From Nocardia sp. CDC159 (lineage in GTDB: Bacteria > Actinomycetota > Actinomycetes > Mycobacteriales > Mycobacteriaceae): DNA of 64,000 nt. Below, in pieces: positions 8,821 through 17,497 of the stretch. Made by a program: the position numbers and the translations under genes. The stretch spans positions 1 through 64,000 of the forward strand of contig NZ_JAMRXH010000012.1 in NCBI RefSeq assembly GCF_023740735.1, read 5' to 3'. Under the pieces are notes generated by a model, which made no database searches, had not been told where the DNA came from, and saw only the letters and a program-made list of their open reading frames with translations. Every line of letters begins with the position of its first letter. Within the stretch, counting starts at the first letter, position 1.

Positions 8821-8991
8821 GTGGCCGCGAAGTCCACCGATGTCCGGCCAAAGATCACCTTGGCCTGCGAGCAGTGCAAGCACCGCAACTACATCACCAA
8901 GAAGAACCGGCGTAACGACCCGGACCGCCTCGAGCTGAAGAAGTTCTGCCCGAACTGCGGCACCCACCGGGCGCACCGCGAATCTCGCTAA
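8821..8991 (+). CDS. rpmG: 50S ribosomal protein L33
   Basis: A 56-residue L33 with two CxxC pairs (CEQC, CPNC), the zinc-binding (C+) form rather than the zinc-free paralogue used under zinc starvation. GTG start at 8821 preceded by GGAAAGAAGG. It lies directly after tRNA-Met and upstream of the dehydratase gene, the same order as rpmG2-hadA in M. tuberculosis. The body ends [10 protein letters not shown]. Confidence 0.95.
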
Positions 8992-9025
8992 CTTCACCAC
9001 GCGTGCGAGCTGCCGCGTAGGTAAT

Positions 9026-9060
9026 GTGCCGGAGCAGGTTTCCACCCGCTCCGGCACTTG
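9026..9060 (+). terminator. Terminator hairpin after rpmG
   Basis: Perfect 10-bp stem GTGCCGGAGC (9026-9035) / GCTCCGGCAC (9048-9057) with a 12-base loop; only a short T-containing tail (TTGGTG). Confidence 0.65.
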
Positions 9061-9125
9061 GTGTAAGTGCGGTAGTGAGCGCTCCGCCGACTCCGGTAGC
9101 GGGGTCAGATAGGGATCAGCCTTCC

Positions 9126-10199
9126 GTGACAATCAACACCGGTACCGAGGTCGAGATCGATACCACCGCCGAGGATTTCGACCCGGCGGCGCATGCCGCG
9201 GCCATGGTCGGCCACCACTACCGCGTGGACGACTACTACGAGGTCGGCCGGGAAAAGGTGCGCGAGTACGCGCGCGCGGTGCAGGACTACCACCCGCTGC
9301 ACTGGGACGAGGACGCCGCCCAGGAGTACGGTTACGACGGGCTGCTCGCGCCGCTGACCTTCATCTCCCTGGTCGGAATCCTGGCGCAGAGCAAGCTTTT
9401 CGAGAAGGTCGTCACCGGCTACGACCTGAGTCAGATCATGCAGGCCGACCAGACCCTCGAGTTCCATCGCCCGATCAGGGTCGGCGACCGGCTCGTCTGC
9501 GATGTCTACCTGCACTCCTTCCGGCAGGCCCCGGGCGGCGCCGACATGATCGTCACCAAGAACATCGTCACCTCCCGCGACGAACTGGTCCTCACCACCT
9601 ACACCACGCTGGCGGGGCGCAGCGGTGCGGACATCGATCCGAATCTGCGGGATATCGCGCGCAATGTGCTGATGCAGGGCGGTATGTCGACCCCCGAGCA
9701 TCGCCCGCGCACGCTGCCGCTGGTGACCGAGACCGACATTCCGGTCCCGACGGTGCCGCGGATCGAACCGAGCAAGCGCGCGCTGCGTTTCGAGGACGTG
9801 TCCGAGGGCGACGAGCTGCCGCCGCGGATCGTTCAGCTCACCCGCGGTGATCTGGTGAACTACGCCGGGGTCTCCGGCGATCCGAATCCGATCCACTGGA
9901 GCGACGAGGTCGTCAAGCGCGTCGGGCTGGACAATGTGGTTGCCCACGGCATGCTGACCATGGGCCTGGGCGGCGGCTTCGTGACCTCGTGGCTGGGTGA
10001 TCCGGGCGCGGTCAAGGAGTACAACGTCCGCTTCACGAGCATGGTGTACGTGCCCGCCGACGCACCCGCCGAGATCGAATACTCCGGCAAGGTGAAGTCG
10101 GTGGATCCCGAGACCCGCACGGCCGTGGTCGCGATCACGGCAAAGTCGGAGGGGCGCAGGATCTTCGGGCGGGCGACCGCGACTGTGCAGTTGTCTTGA
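9126..10199 (+). CDS. hadAB: Fused (3R)-hydroxyacyl-ACP dehydratase HadA-HadB
   Basis: A 357-residue chain carrying two hot-dog units. Residues about 25-170 match HadA (MVGHHYRVDDYYEVGREKVREY, GYDGLLAPLTF) and about 215-357 match HadB (GDLVNYAGVSGDPNPIHW, AHGMLTMGLGGGFVTSWLGD). In mycobacteria these are separate genes (hadA, hadB, hadC) that dehydrate FAS-II intermediates in mycolic-acid synthesis. The HadB half has Asp252 and His257; the HadA half also shows Asp54 and His59 at equal spacing. No hadC follows; tRNA-Trp and secE do. Start: GTG 9126 after a distant AGGG; GTG 9075 and ATG 9024 are in frame but lack family similarity. Confidence 0.9.
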   Translation: MTINTGTEVEIDTTAEDFDPAAHAAAMVGHHYRVDDYYEVGREKVREYARAVQDYHPLHWDEDAAQEYGYDGLLAPLTFISLVGILAQSKLFEKVVTGYDLSQIMQADQTLEFHRPIRVGDRLVCDVYLHSFRQAPGGADMIVTKNIVTSRDELVLTTYTTLAGRSGADIDPNLRDIARNVLMQGGMSTPEHRPRTLPLVTETDIPVPTVPRIEPSKRALRFEDVSEGDELPPRIVQLTRGDLVNYAGVSGDPNPIHWSDEVVKRVGLDNVVAHGMLTMGLGGGFVTSWLGDPGAVKEYNVRFTSMVYVPADAPAEIEYSGKVKSVDPETRTAVVAITAKSEGRRIFGRATATVQLS

Positions 10200-10229
10200 C
10201 GACCCAGCGCAGCTGTCCTGACAGGCCGA

Positions 10230-10260
10230 TTGGCAATCCGACGGGGCCGTAACGTACACT
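10230..10260 (+). promoter_or_regulatory. Candidate promoter for tRNA-Trp/secE
   Basis: TTGGCA (10230-10235) and TACACT (10255-10260), spacer 19 bp, about 120 bases before tRNA-Trp. Confidence 0.35.
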
Positions 10261-10382
10261 CGGGTTTCTGGGGTCGCCAGTCGCTGCGCGCTGCTCTGTT
10301 AGGGGCGGCGCGCGTATTGTGTGGCTCCCGGAACACAACTGAATAGATACTGGTGCTGGATAACCAACAGACATCCAGCCGA

Positions 10383-10455
<73 letters not shown>

Positions 10456-10485
10456 CACTGGATGCCAGCGACGAGAGGAATCGAC

Positions 10486-10896
10486 GTGAGCGACGAGCGG
10501 GACAATCGCCACGGCGCACATGCGACCGATGACGATGGCACCGCGGTGGCTCGGCCGAGTGGCAAGCGGTCGGCTCGGCGGGCTCGGACCTCGTCGGCCG
10601 ACACCGGTTCGATCGCCACGATCGATCGGAACGGTAGCGCTCGTACCGATGCGGCATCCCGGAAGACCAAGCCGGTCGACAAGAAGAATGCCGGTGGCGG
10701 TGCGGGTAATCCGCTCAAGCGCCTGGTGAAGTTCCTCCGCGAGGTGATCGCGGAACTGCGCAAGGTGATCTGGCCCAACCGCAAGCAGATGGTCACCTAT
10801 ACGAGCGTGGTGTTGGTGTTCGTGGTCTTCATGGTCGCGTTCATCTCCGGGTTGGATCTGGCGTTCATCAAGGGTGTCAACTGGCTGTTCGGCTAG
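10486..10896 (+). CDS. secE: Preprotein translocase subunit SecE
   Basis: A 136-residue SecE: a charged, disordered N-terminal extension (1-78) typical of actinobacteria, the conserved amphipathic segment KFLREVIAELRKVIWPNRKQ, and one membrane helix (about 105-128). SecE clamps SecY in the protein-export channel. GTG 10486 follows GAGAGGAA at good spacing; the open frame upstream runs into tRNA-Trp. nusG follows after about 110 bp. Confidence 0.93.
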   Translation: MSDERDNRHGAHATDDDGTAVARPSGKRSARRARTSSADTGSIATIDRNGSARTDAASRKTKPVDKKNAGGGAGNPLKRLVKFLREVIAELRKVIWPNRKQMVTYTSVVLVFVVFMVAFISGLDLAFIKGVNWLFG

Positions 10897-11757
<861 letters not shown>

Positions 11758-11766
11758 TCGCGTCAG

Positions 11767-11812
11767 GGCGGTGGCCCGGTTCGCTCATCCGGGCCGGTGT
11801 CACCGCCTTTTT
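11767..11812 (+). terminator. Rho-independent terminator between nusG and rplK
   Basis: Outer stem GGCGGTG (11767-11773) / CACCGCC (11801-11807) with inner stem GCCCGG/CCGGGC, followed by TTTTT. It separates secE-nusG from rplK-rplA. Confidence 0.85.
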
Positions 11813-11934
11813 CGCGTTCGCTTAAACTTGACGGGTTGTGCCTGCGCCCATCCTTGACTGTCGCCAAGCGGGCCGGGCGCAAGTCCGGAGAAGGCTTACG
11901 GGAATCCGTAAGGAACCTAAACCAAGGAAGAAAG

Positions 11935-12369
11935 ATGCCCCCCAAGAAGAAGAAGGTCGCTGGGCTCATCAAGCTCCAGATCCAGGCCGGCCAGGCGAAC
12001 CCCGCCCCGCCGGTGGGTCCCGCGCTCGGCCAGCACGGCGTCAACATCATGGAGTTCTGCAAGGCGTACAACGCCGCGACCGAGTCGCAGCGTGGCAACG
12101 TCATCCCGGTCGAGATCACGGTCTACGAGGACCGCTCGTTCGACTTCAAGCTGAAGACTCCGCCCGCCGCCAAGCTGCTGCTCAAGGCCGCCGGTGTGCA
12201 GAAGGGTTCGGCCGAGCCGCACCGCAACAAGGTCGCCCAGGTCACCATGGACCAGATCCGCGAGATCGCCAAGACCAAGCAGGAAGACCTGAACGCCAAC
12301 GACATCGACGCCGCCGCGAAGATCATCGCCGGTACCGCTCGCTCGATGGGTATCACCGTCGCCGAGTAA
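11935..12369 (+). CDS. rplK: 50S ribosomal protein L11
   Basis: A 144-residue L11 with N-terminal domain ([39 protein letters not shown]) and C-terminal rRNA-binding domain ending [15 protein letters not shown]11 forms the stalk base with 23S rRNA helices 43-44, the thiostrepton site. ATG 11935 has CAAGGAAG upstream; the open frame to 11797 is not L11-like. A TAAACT box at 11823-11828 may be its promoter, but no -35 is convincing. Confidence 0.97.
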   Translation: MPPKKKKVAGLIKLQIQAGQANPAPPVGPALGQHGVNIMEFCKAYNAATESQRGNVIPVEITVYEDRSFDFKLKTPPAAKLLLKAAGVQKGSAEPHRNKVAQVTMDQIREIAKTKQEDLNANDIDAAAKIIAGTARSMGITVAE

Positions 12370-12437
12370 GGGTTCGACCCTTGTGGGAGGGACGGCCAGT
12401 CCCGCACCACATCTGACTGAGACAAGGACAGAGAAAC

Positions 12438-13151
12438 ATGGCAAAACGAAGCAAGGCTTATCTCGAGGCGGCCGCGAAGGTCGACAAGGATCAGCTGTAC
12501 TCCCCGCTGGCCGCCACCAAGCTGGCCAAGGAGACCTCCACCAAGAAGACCGACGCCACCGTCGAGGTCGCCATCCGTCTCGGTGTCGACCCGCGCAAGG
12601 CCGATCAGATGGTCCGCGGCACCGTGAACCTGCCGCACGGCACCGGTAAGACCGCCCGCGTCATCGTGTTCGCGGCGGGCGAGAAGGCCGCCGAGGCCGA
12701 GGCCGCCGGTGCGGACGCCGTGGGCGCCGAGGATCTGATCGCGCGCATCCAGGACGGCTGGCTGGACTTCGACGCCGCGATCGCCACCCCGGACCAGATG
12801 GCCAAGGTCGGCCGCATCGCGCGCGTGCTGGGCCCCCGCGGCCTGATGCCGAACCCGAAGACCGGCACCGTCACCACCGATGTGACCAAGGCCGTCAACG
12901 ACATCAAGGGCGGCAAGATCAACTTCCGTGTCGACAAGCAGGCCAACCTTCACTTCGTGATCGGCAAGGCCTCCTTCGACGAGAAGAAGCTGGTGGAGAA
13001 CTACGGCGCCGCCCTCGAGGAGGTCCTGCGCCTCAAGCCCTCGACCGCGAAGGGCCGCTACCTCAAGAAGGTGACGATTTCGACGAACACCGGCCCGGGC
13101 ATCCCGGTGGACCCGAACCGCACCCGCAACCTCACCGAAGAGGAAGCGTAA
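12438..13151 (+). CDS. rplA: 50S ribosomal protein L1
   Basis: A 237-residue L1, full length: [20 protein letters not shown] at the start, [16 protein letters not shown] in the middle and the C-terminal [20 protein letters not shown]1 forms the mobile L1 stalk at the ribosomal E site and in many bacteria represses its own rplK-rplA mRNA. It lies 68 bp after rplK and ends at a perfect palindromic terminator. Confidence 0.97.
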   Translation: MAKRSKAYLEAAAKVDKDQLYSPLAATKLAKETSTKKTDATVEVAIRLGVDPRKADQMVRGTVNLPHGTGKTARVIVFAAGEKAAEAEAAGADAVGAEDLIARIQDGWLDFDAAIATPDQMAKVGRIARVLGPRGLMPNPKTGTVTTDVTKAVNDIKGGKINFRVDKQANLHFVIGKASFDEKKLVENYGAALEEVLRLKPSTAKGRYLKKVTISTNTGPGIPVDPNRTRNLTEEEA

Positions 13152-13163
13152 GTAGCAAGCCTC

Positions 13164-13196
13164 GAAGGGCCGGTACGAATTTCGTACCGGCCCTTC
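13164..13196. terminator. Perfect palindromic terminator after rplA
   Basis: A 33-base perfect palindrome: 16-bp arms starting GAAGGGCCGGTACGAA around a single T. No long T-tract follows (GTGTTC). It lies 12 bases after the rplA stop. Confidence 0.8.
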
Positions 13197-13233
13197 GTGT
13201 TCCGGACCCACAGCGGCGTAGGTCACCCCGTTT

Positions 13234-13262
13234 TTGCAGATGGGGCACCCTTCCGCTATCCT
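13234..13262 (+). promoter_or_regulatory. rplJ-rplL promoter
   Basis: TTGCAG (13234-13239), 17-bp spacer, TATCCT (13257-13262). It sits about 45 bases before the L10 leader. Confidence 0.65.
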
Positions 13263-13307
13263 GAACAACGGTCGTCGGCCAGTTCGGCGATCACCCCCAA
13301 ATCGTTC

Positions 13308-13392
13308 TACCGAAGACCGTTGGTCGCTGCCCTCGGGCAGTCGAAGGTCCGGCGATATTGCTGGCGGCCCACGCAGGCGGAACCGAGGTCGG
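13308..13392 (+). promoter_or_regulatory. Ribosomal protein L10 leader (autoregulatory RNA element)
   Basis: The core reads like the actinobacterial L10 leader: TACCGAAGACCGTTGGTCGC, then GTCGAAGGTCCGGCGATA, then CACGCAGGCGGAACCGAGG. L10 (or the L10-L12 complex) binds this fold and represses rplJ-rplL. It lies between the promoter and two terminator-like hairpins. Confidence 0.75.
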
Positions 13393-13400
13393 GAAATCTG

Positions 13401-13428
13401 CGCGAGCCTGCTCGCGTGTGTTTTCTTG
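13401..13428 (+). terminator. Terminator-like hairpin 1 in the rplJ leader
   Basis: Stem CGCGAGC (13401-13407) / GCTCGCG (13410-13416) followed by a T-rich TGTGTTTTCTTG. It lies downstream of the L10 leader and upstream of the gene, as expected for an attenuator. The 2-base loop is short, so one or two pairs at the tip would open. Confidence 0.55.
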
Positions 13429-13430
13429 TG

Positions 13431-13467
13431 CGCCCCGGGATGCCCTGCGTCCGGGGCGTTTGCTTTG
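13431..13467 (+). terminator. Terminator-like hairpin 2 in the rplJ leader
   Basis: Stem CGCCCCGG (13431-13438) / CCGGGGCG (13451-13458), 12-base loop, then TTTGCTTTG. With hairpin 1 it fills the leader before rplJ. Confidence 0.5.
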
Positions 13468-13536
13468 TCGCCGGGCAGTCTCCTCCGGGATTCGGTAGTT
13501 CATCGAGACACCGACCATCCAGAGAGGAGGCGAAGT

Positions 13537-14091
13537 ATGGCAAAGACCTGGAAGGTCGAGGCGGTCGAGGAGATCACCGAGCAGTTCAAGGGCGCTACCG
13601 CCACCGTGGTCACGGAGTACCGTGGCCTGTCGGTCGGCAAGCTCACCGAACTGCGTCGGGCCCTGGGTGCGAATGCCACCTACTCCGTCGCCAAGAACAC
13701 CCTGGTCAAGCGTGCCGCCGCCGAGGCGGGCGTGGAAGGCCTGGATGACTTGTTCGTCGGTCCGACCGCGATCACCTTCATCACGGGTGAGCCGGTCGAG
13801 GCCGCGAAGGCGCTGAAGACCTTCGCCAAGGACAACAAGGCCCTGATCATCAAGGGCGGCTACATGGACGGCGCGCCGCTGTCCGTGTCCGAGGTCGAGC
13901 GCATTGCCGACCTGGAGTCCCGCGAGGTGCTGCTGGCCAAGCTGGCCGGCGCCATGAAGGGCAACCTGCACAAGGCGGCCGGGCTGTTCGCCGCGCCCGC
14001 CGGTCAGGTCGCTCGCCTGTTCGCTGCGCTCGAGGAAAAGAAGCGCAACGAGGGTGGGGCCGCCGAGGCTCCGGCCGCGGACGCCGAATAA
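13537..14091 (+). CDS. rplJ: 50S ribosomal protein L10
   Basis: A 184-residue L10: [36 protein letters not shown], and a C-terminal helix that binds L7/L12 dimers, ending in an Ala/Glu-rich tail. L10 anchors the stalk on L11/23S rRNA and autoregulates through the upstream leader. ATG 13537 follows GAGAGGAGG (13522-13530). The upstream open frame passes through the leader RNA and is not coding. Confidence 0.97.
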   Translation: MAKTWKVEAVEEITEQFKGATATVVTEYRGLSVGKLTELRRALGANATYSVAKNTLVKRAAAEAGVEGLDDLFVGPTAITFITGEPVEAAKALKTFAKDNKALIIKGGYMDGAPLSVSEVERIADLESREVLLAKLAGAMKGNLHKAAGLFAAPAGQVARLFAALEEKKRNEGGAAEAPAADAE

Positions 14092-14153
14092 GTCGAAATA
14101 CCAACACTTTTCCCGTCCCCGCGGGATGAAGCCTCATATCGAAAGGAAACACA

Positions 14154-14537
14154 ATGGCCAACGTTGACGAGCTGCTCGAGACCATCGGTGGAATGACCCT
14201 GCTCGAGCTGTCGGACTTCGTCAAGAAGTTCGAGGAGAAGTTCGAGGTCACCGCCGCCGCGCCGGTCGCCGTCGCCGCCGTTGCCGGCCCGGGTGCCGCC
14301 CCGGCCGAGGCCGCCGAGGAGCAGGACGAGTTCGACGTCATCCTCGAGGGTGCCGGCGACAAGAAGATCCAGGTCATCAAGGTGGTCCGCGAGATCGTCT
14401 CCGGCCTGGGCCTGAAGGAGGCCAAGGACCTCGTCGAGGGTGCTCCGAAGCCGATCCTGGAGAAGGTCGCCAAGGAGGCCGCCGAGGCTGCCAAGGCGAA
14501 GCTGGAAGAGGCCGGCGCGAAGGTCTCCGTCAAGTAA
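14154..14537 (+). CDS. rplL: 50S ribosomal protein L7/L12
   Basis: A 127-residue L7/L12: N-terminal dimerisation domain ([20 protein letters not shown]), flexible Ala/Val-rich hinge, and C-terminal factor-binding domain ([20 protein letters not shown]) ending [13 protein letters not shown]. It recruits EF-Tu, EF-G and IF2 GTPases. AAAGGA lies seven bases before ATG. The strong terminator downstream ends the rplJ-rplL unit. Confidence 0.97.
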   Translation: MANVDELLETIGGMTLLELSDFVKKFEEKFEVTAAAPVAVAAVAGPGAAPAEAAEEQDEFDVILEGAGDKKIQVIKVVREIVSGLGLKEAKDLVEGAPKPILEKVAKEAAEAAKAKLEEAGAKVSVK

Positions 14538-14558
14538 TTTGCAGTAATGCACTGCTCG

Positions 14559-14594
14559 AAAAGGGCGGCTCCGTAAAGGGGCCGCCCTTTTTGT
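14559..14594 (+). terminator. Rho-independent terminator after rplL
   Basis: Stem AAAGGGCGGC (14560-14569) / GCCGCCCTTT (14581-14590), loop of 11 bases, then TTGTTGTT. Confidence 0.85.
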
Positions 14595-14757
14595 TGTTCC
14601 TTGAACAAACTTTCTACTCACGAGTCAGGTAGGGTGTGCCGTGCCAGCGGCATGCGATACAGTTGCCGGACCCAGTGTGATGCGCCACACCGGCGCTGGA
14701 ATTTGCCCTGTGGTGCGGGCGGTTGGGCGCTCGTCGAAGAAATTGTTGGAGGTAGGC

Positions 14758-15834
14758 GTGGGCGTCGAGGTCAGGACCGAGGGTGTCACCAAGTCTTTCG
14801 GTTCCCAGCGAATTTGGCAGGATGTCACTCTGACCCTGCCCCCGGGGGAAGTCAGCGCGCTGCTCGGCCCGTCCGGTACCGGTAAGTCCGTCTTCCTCAA
14901 GTCGCTGATCGGCCTGTTGCGCCCCGAGCGTGGCCACATCTACATCGACGGCCGCGACATCACCACCTGCTCCAACAAGGAGCTCTACGAGATCCGCAAG
15001 TTGTTCGGCGTGCTGTTCCAGGACGGCGCGCTGTTCGGCTCGATGAATCTGTTCGACAACGTGGCCTTCCCGCTGCGCGAGCACACCAAGAAGAGCGAAT
15101 CCGACATCAAGAAGATCGTCATGGAGAAGCTCGAGCTCACCGGTCTGCTGGGCGCGGAGAACAAGCTGCCGGGCGAGATCTCCGGCGGTATGCGCAAGCG
15201 TGCCGGGCTGGCCCGCGCGCTGGTGCTCGATCCGCAGATCATCCTCGTCGACGAGCCCGACTCCGGTCTGGACCCGGTCCGCACCACCTACCTGTCGCAG
15301 CTGCTGATCGATATCAACGCCCAGATCGACGCCACGATCCTGATCGTCACCCACAACATCAATCTGGCCCGGACGGTGCCCGACAATATCGGCATGCTGT
15401 TCCGCCGCCAGCTGGTCATGTTCGGTCCGCGCGAGGTGCTGCTCACCTCGGAGGAGCCGGTGGTCAAGCAGTTCCTCAACGGCCGCATGATCGGCCCGAT
15501 CGGCATGTCCGAGGAGAAGGACGAGGCCCAGATGGCGCGCGAGCAGGCGCTCGCCGACGCCGGTCACTACGACAACGGCACCGACGAGATCGAGGGCATC
15601 GTTCCGCAGATGAAGGCCACGCCGGGCATGCCGGTGCGCCAGGCCGTCGAGCGCCGCCGCAGCCGGGTCCTCGAGATCATGCACACACTGCCGCATGCGG
15701 CGCAGGTGGCGATCCGTGAATCCATGGAACAGAACGGCGATACACAAGTGCTGCCCGCCTATACCGGCAATGCCCCGGAATACCAGGGCGGCGCGTATGA
15801 CACCACCGTGCGCCACAACACAACCAACGGGTAA
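14758..15834 (+). CDS. mkl: Mce transporter ATPase (Mkl/MlaF type)
   Basis: A 358-residue ABC ATPase: Walker A GPSGTGKS (37-44), signature SGGMRKR (142-148), Walker B ILVDEPDSGLDP (162-173), and a long C-terminal extension (about 250-358) characteristic of actinobacterial Mkl. In M. tuberculosis Mkl (Rv0655) sits in the same rplL-rpoB interval and powers Mce importers encoded elsewhere; here its permeases follow directly. GTG 14758 has GGAGGT (14748-14753) just upstream; the open frame to 14641 is not conserved. A TAGGGT at 14630-14635 may be the operon -10. Confidence 0.93.
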   Translation: MGVEVRTEGVTKSFGSQRIWQDVTLTLPPGEVSALLGPSGTGKSVFLKSLIGLLRPERGHIYIDGRDITTCSNKELYEIRKLFGVLFQDGALFGSMNLFDNVAFPLREHTKKSESDIKKIVMEKLELTGLLGAENKLPGEISGGMRKRAGLARALVLDPQIILVDEPDSGLDPVRTTYLSQLLIDINAQIDATILIVTHNINLARTVPDNIGMLFRRQLVMFGPREVLLTSEEPVVKQFLNGRMIGPIGMSEEKDEAQMAREQALADAGHYDNGTDEIEGIVPQMKATPGMPVRQAVERRRSRVLEIMHTLPHAAQVAIRESMEQNGDTQVLPAYTGNAPEYQGGAYDTTVRHNTTNG

Positions 15835-15845
15835 CATCCAAGATC

Positions 15846-16640
15846 GTGAATCAAACCCTGGCACGGCTGCGCACTCCGGTCGAGTCGGGTTTTGCACAGG
15901 CCGGTAATATCTTCGCGCTATTACTCGACGTCGCGCGCAAGACATTTCGACGGCCTTTCCAGTGGCGTGAGTTCGTCGAACAGTCGTGGTTCATTGCGAG
16001 TGTTTCGATACTTCCCGCGGCACTGGTGGCAATCCCGTTCGGCGCCGTGGTGGCGTTGCAGACCGGTTCACTCATCAAGCAGTTGGGCGCCGAGGCTTTC
16101 ACCGGCGCGACCAGCGTGCTGGCAACCGTCCAGCAGGCCGCGCCGGTCGTCACGGCGCTCATCATCGCGGGGGCCGCGGGTTCGGCCGTCGCCGCGGATC
16201 TGGGCTCGCGCACCATCCGCGAGGAGATCGACGCGATGGAGGTCCTCGGCATCGATCCCGTGCAGCGGCTGGTCGTGCCGCGCGTGCTCGGCATGATGCT
16301 GGTGGCCCTGCTGCTCAACGGTCTGGTGTCGGTCGTCGGCATCTGCGGCGGCTATTTCTTCAACGTGCTGCTGCAGGGCGGCACCCCGGGTGCGTATCTG
16401 GCCTCGTTCTCGGCGCTGGCCCAGCTGCCCGACCTGTGGATCGGCGAGCTCAAGGCGCTGATCTTCGGTCTGATCGCGGGCGTCATCGCCTCCTACAAGG
16501 GCCTGAATCCGAAGGGCGGCCCGAAAGGAGTGGGTGACGCGGTGAATCAGTCCGTGGTGATCACCTTCCTGGTGCTCTTCTTCGTCAACCTGATCCTGAC
16601 GTTGGTGTACCTGCAGATCGTCCCGGCCAAGGGATCCTGA
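15846..16640 (+). CDS. Mce permease YrbEA (MlaE family)
   Basis: A 264-residue MlaE/YrbE integral membrane protein: amphipathic N-terminal helix (QWREFVEQSW), several hydrophobic spans, and the EEIDAMEVLGIDP coupling segment that contacts the ATPase. It forms the inner-membrane channel with YrbEB for lipid import. GTG start at 15846, 12 bp after mkl; yrbEB follows after 2 bp. Confidence 0.93.
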   Translation: MNQTLARLRTPVESGFAQAGNIFALLLDVARKTFRRPFQWREFVEQSWFIASVSILPAALVAIPFGAVVALQTGSLIKQLGAEAFTGATSVLATVQQAAPVVTALIIAGAAGSAVAADLGSRTIREEIDAMEVLGIDPVQRLVVPRVLGMMLVALLLNGLVSVVGICGGYFFNVLLQGGTPGAYLASFSALAQLPDLWIGELKALIFGLIAGVIASYKGLNPKGGPKGVGDAVNQSVVITFLVLFFVNLILTLVYLQIVPAKGS

Positions 16641-16642
16641 CC

Positions 16643-17497
16643 ATGGTTGTCGCACAGCGTTCTCCCGCCCTGCGCCGCCTCGGCAACGTGCTGCGCACGC
16701 CGGTCGGCGTCATCGACCGCGCGGGCGACCAGATGTCGTTCTACTCCAAGGCCATCGCCTGGATCCCGCGCACGATCGTGCACTTCCGCAAGGAGGTCAT
16801 GCGGCTGCTGGCCGAGGTGACCTTCGGCTCCGGCGCGCTCGCGGTCATCGGCGGCACGATCGGCGTGGTCGTGATGATGTCGGCCTCGGTGGGTGTGGTG
16901 GTCGGCCTGCAGGGTTTCAAGGCCCTGGACGCGCTGGGAAGTTCGGTGCTCACCGGCTTCCTGACCGGCTACATCAACACCCGTGAGCTGGCCCCGCTGG
17001 TGGCGGCGCTGGCGCTGTCGGCGACGGTCGGCTGTGGCTTCACCGCGCAGCTCGGCGCGATGCGGATCTCGGAGGAGATCGACGCGCTCGAGGTGATGGC
17101 GGTGCCCGGCGTGCCGTTCCTGGTGACCACCCGCGTCATCGCGGGCTTCGTGGCGGTGATCCCGCTCTACATCGTCGGCCTGCTGGGCACATTCCTGGCA
17201 TCCCGGCAGATCAGCGTGTGGTTCAACGGGCAGTCCACCGGCTCCTACGACCACTATTTCAGTTTGTTCCTGCCACCGGAGGACGTGCTCTATTCGTTCC
17301 TCAAGGTGCTCGTCTTCGCATTCGTGATCATCTTGATCCACTGCTATTACGGATACACCGCGACCGGCGGCCCGGCCGGTGTCGGCGTGGCCGTGGGCCG
17401 CGCGGTGCGTGCTTCGATCGTTCTGATCAATATTCTCGATTTCTTTCTCAGCCTTGCCATTTGGGGCACCACGACGACGGTTCGGGTGGCCGGATGA
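16643..17497 (+). CDS. Mce permease YrbEB (MlaE family)
   Basis: A 284-residue second MlaE-type permease, paralogue of YrbEA, with the same coupling motif EEIDALEVMAVPGVP and the MlaE membrane core (GFLTGYINTRELAPLVAALA). The C-terminus ends FLSLAIWGTTTTVRVAG. Its TGA overlaps the ATG of mceA (ATGA), so the two are translationally coupled. Confidence 0.93.
   Translation: MVVAQRSPALRRLGNVLRTPVGVIDRAGDQMSFYSKAIAWIPRTIVHFRKEVMRLLAEVTFGSGALAVIGGTIGVVVMMSASVGVVVGLQGFKALDALGSSVLTGFLTGYINTRELAPLVAALALSATVGCGFTAQLGAMRISEEIDALEVMAVPGVPFLVTTRVIAGFVAVIPLYIVGLLGTFLASRQISVWFNGQSTGSYDHYFSLFLPPEDVLYSFLKVLVFAFVIILIHCYYGYTATGGPAGVGVAVGRAVRASIVLINILDFFLSLAIWGTTTTVRVAG

Noticed and set aside
8300-8851. Minus-strand ORFs across the tRNA cluster
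   Set aside because: They read antisense through tRNA genes and have no start context or family similarity.
13234-13536. Extended L10 reading frame
   Set aside because: Runs through promoter, leader RNA and terminator hairpins; L10 proteins begin at MAKTWK.
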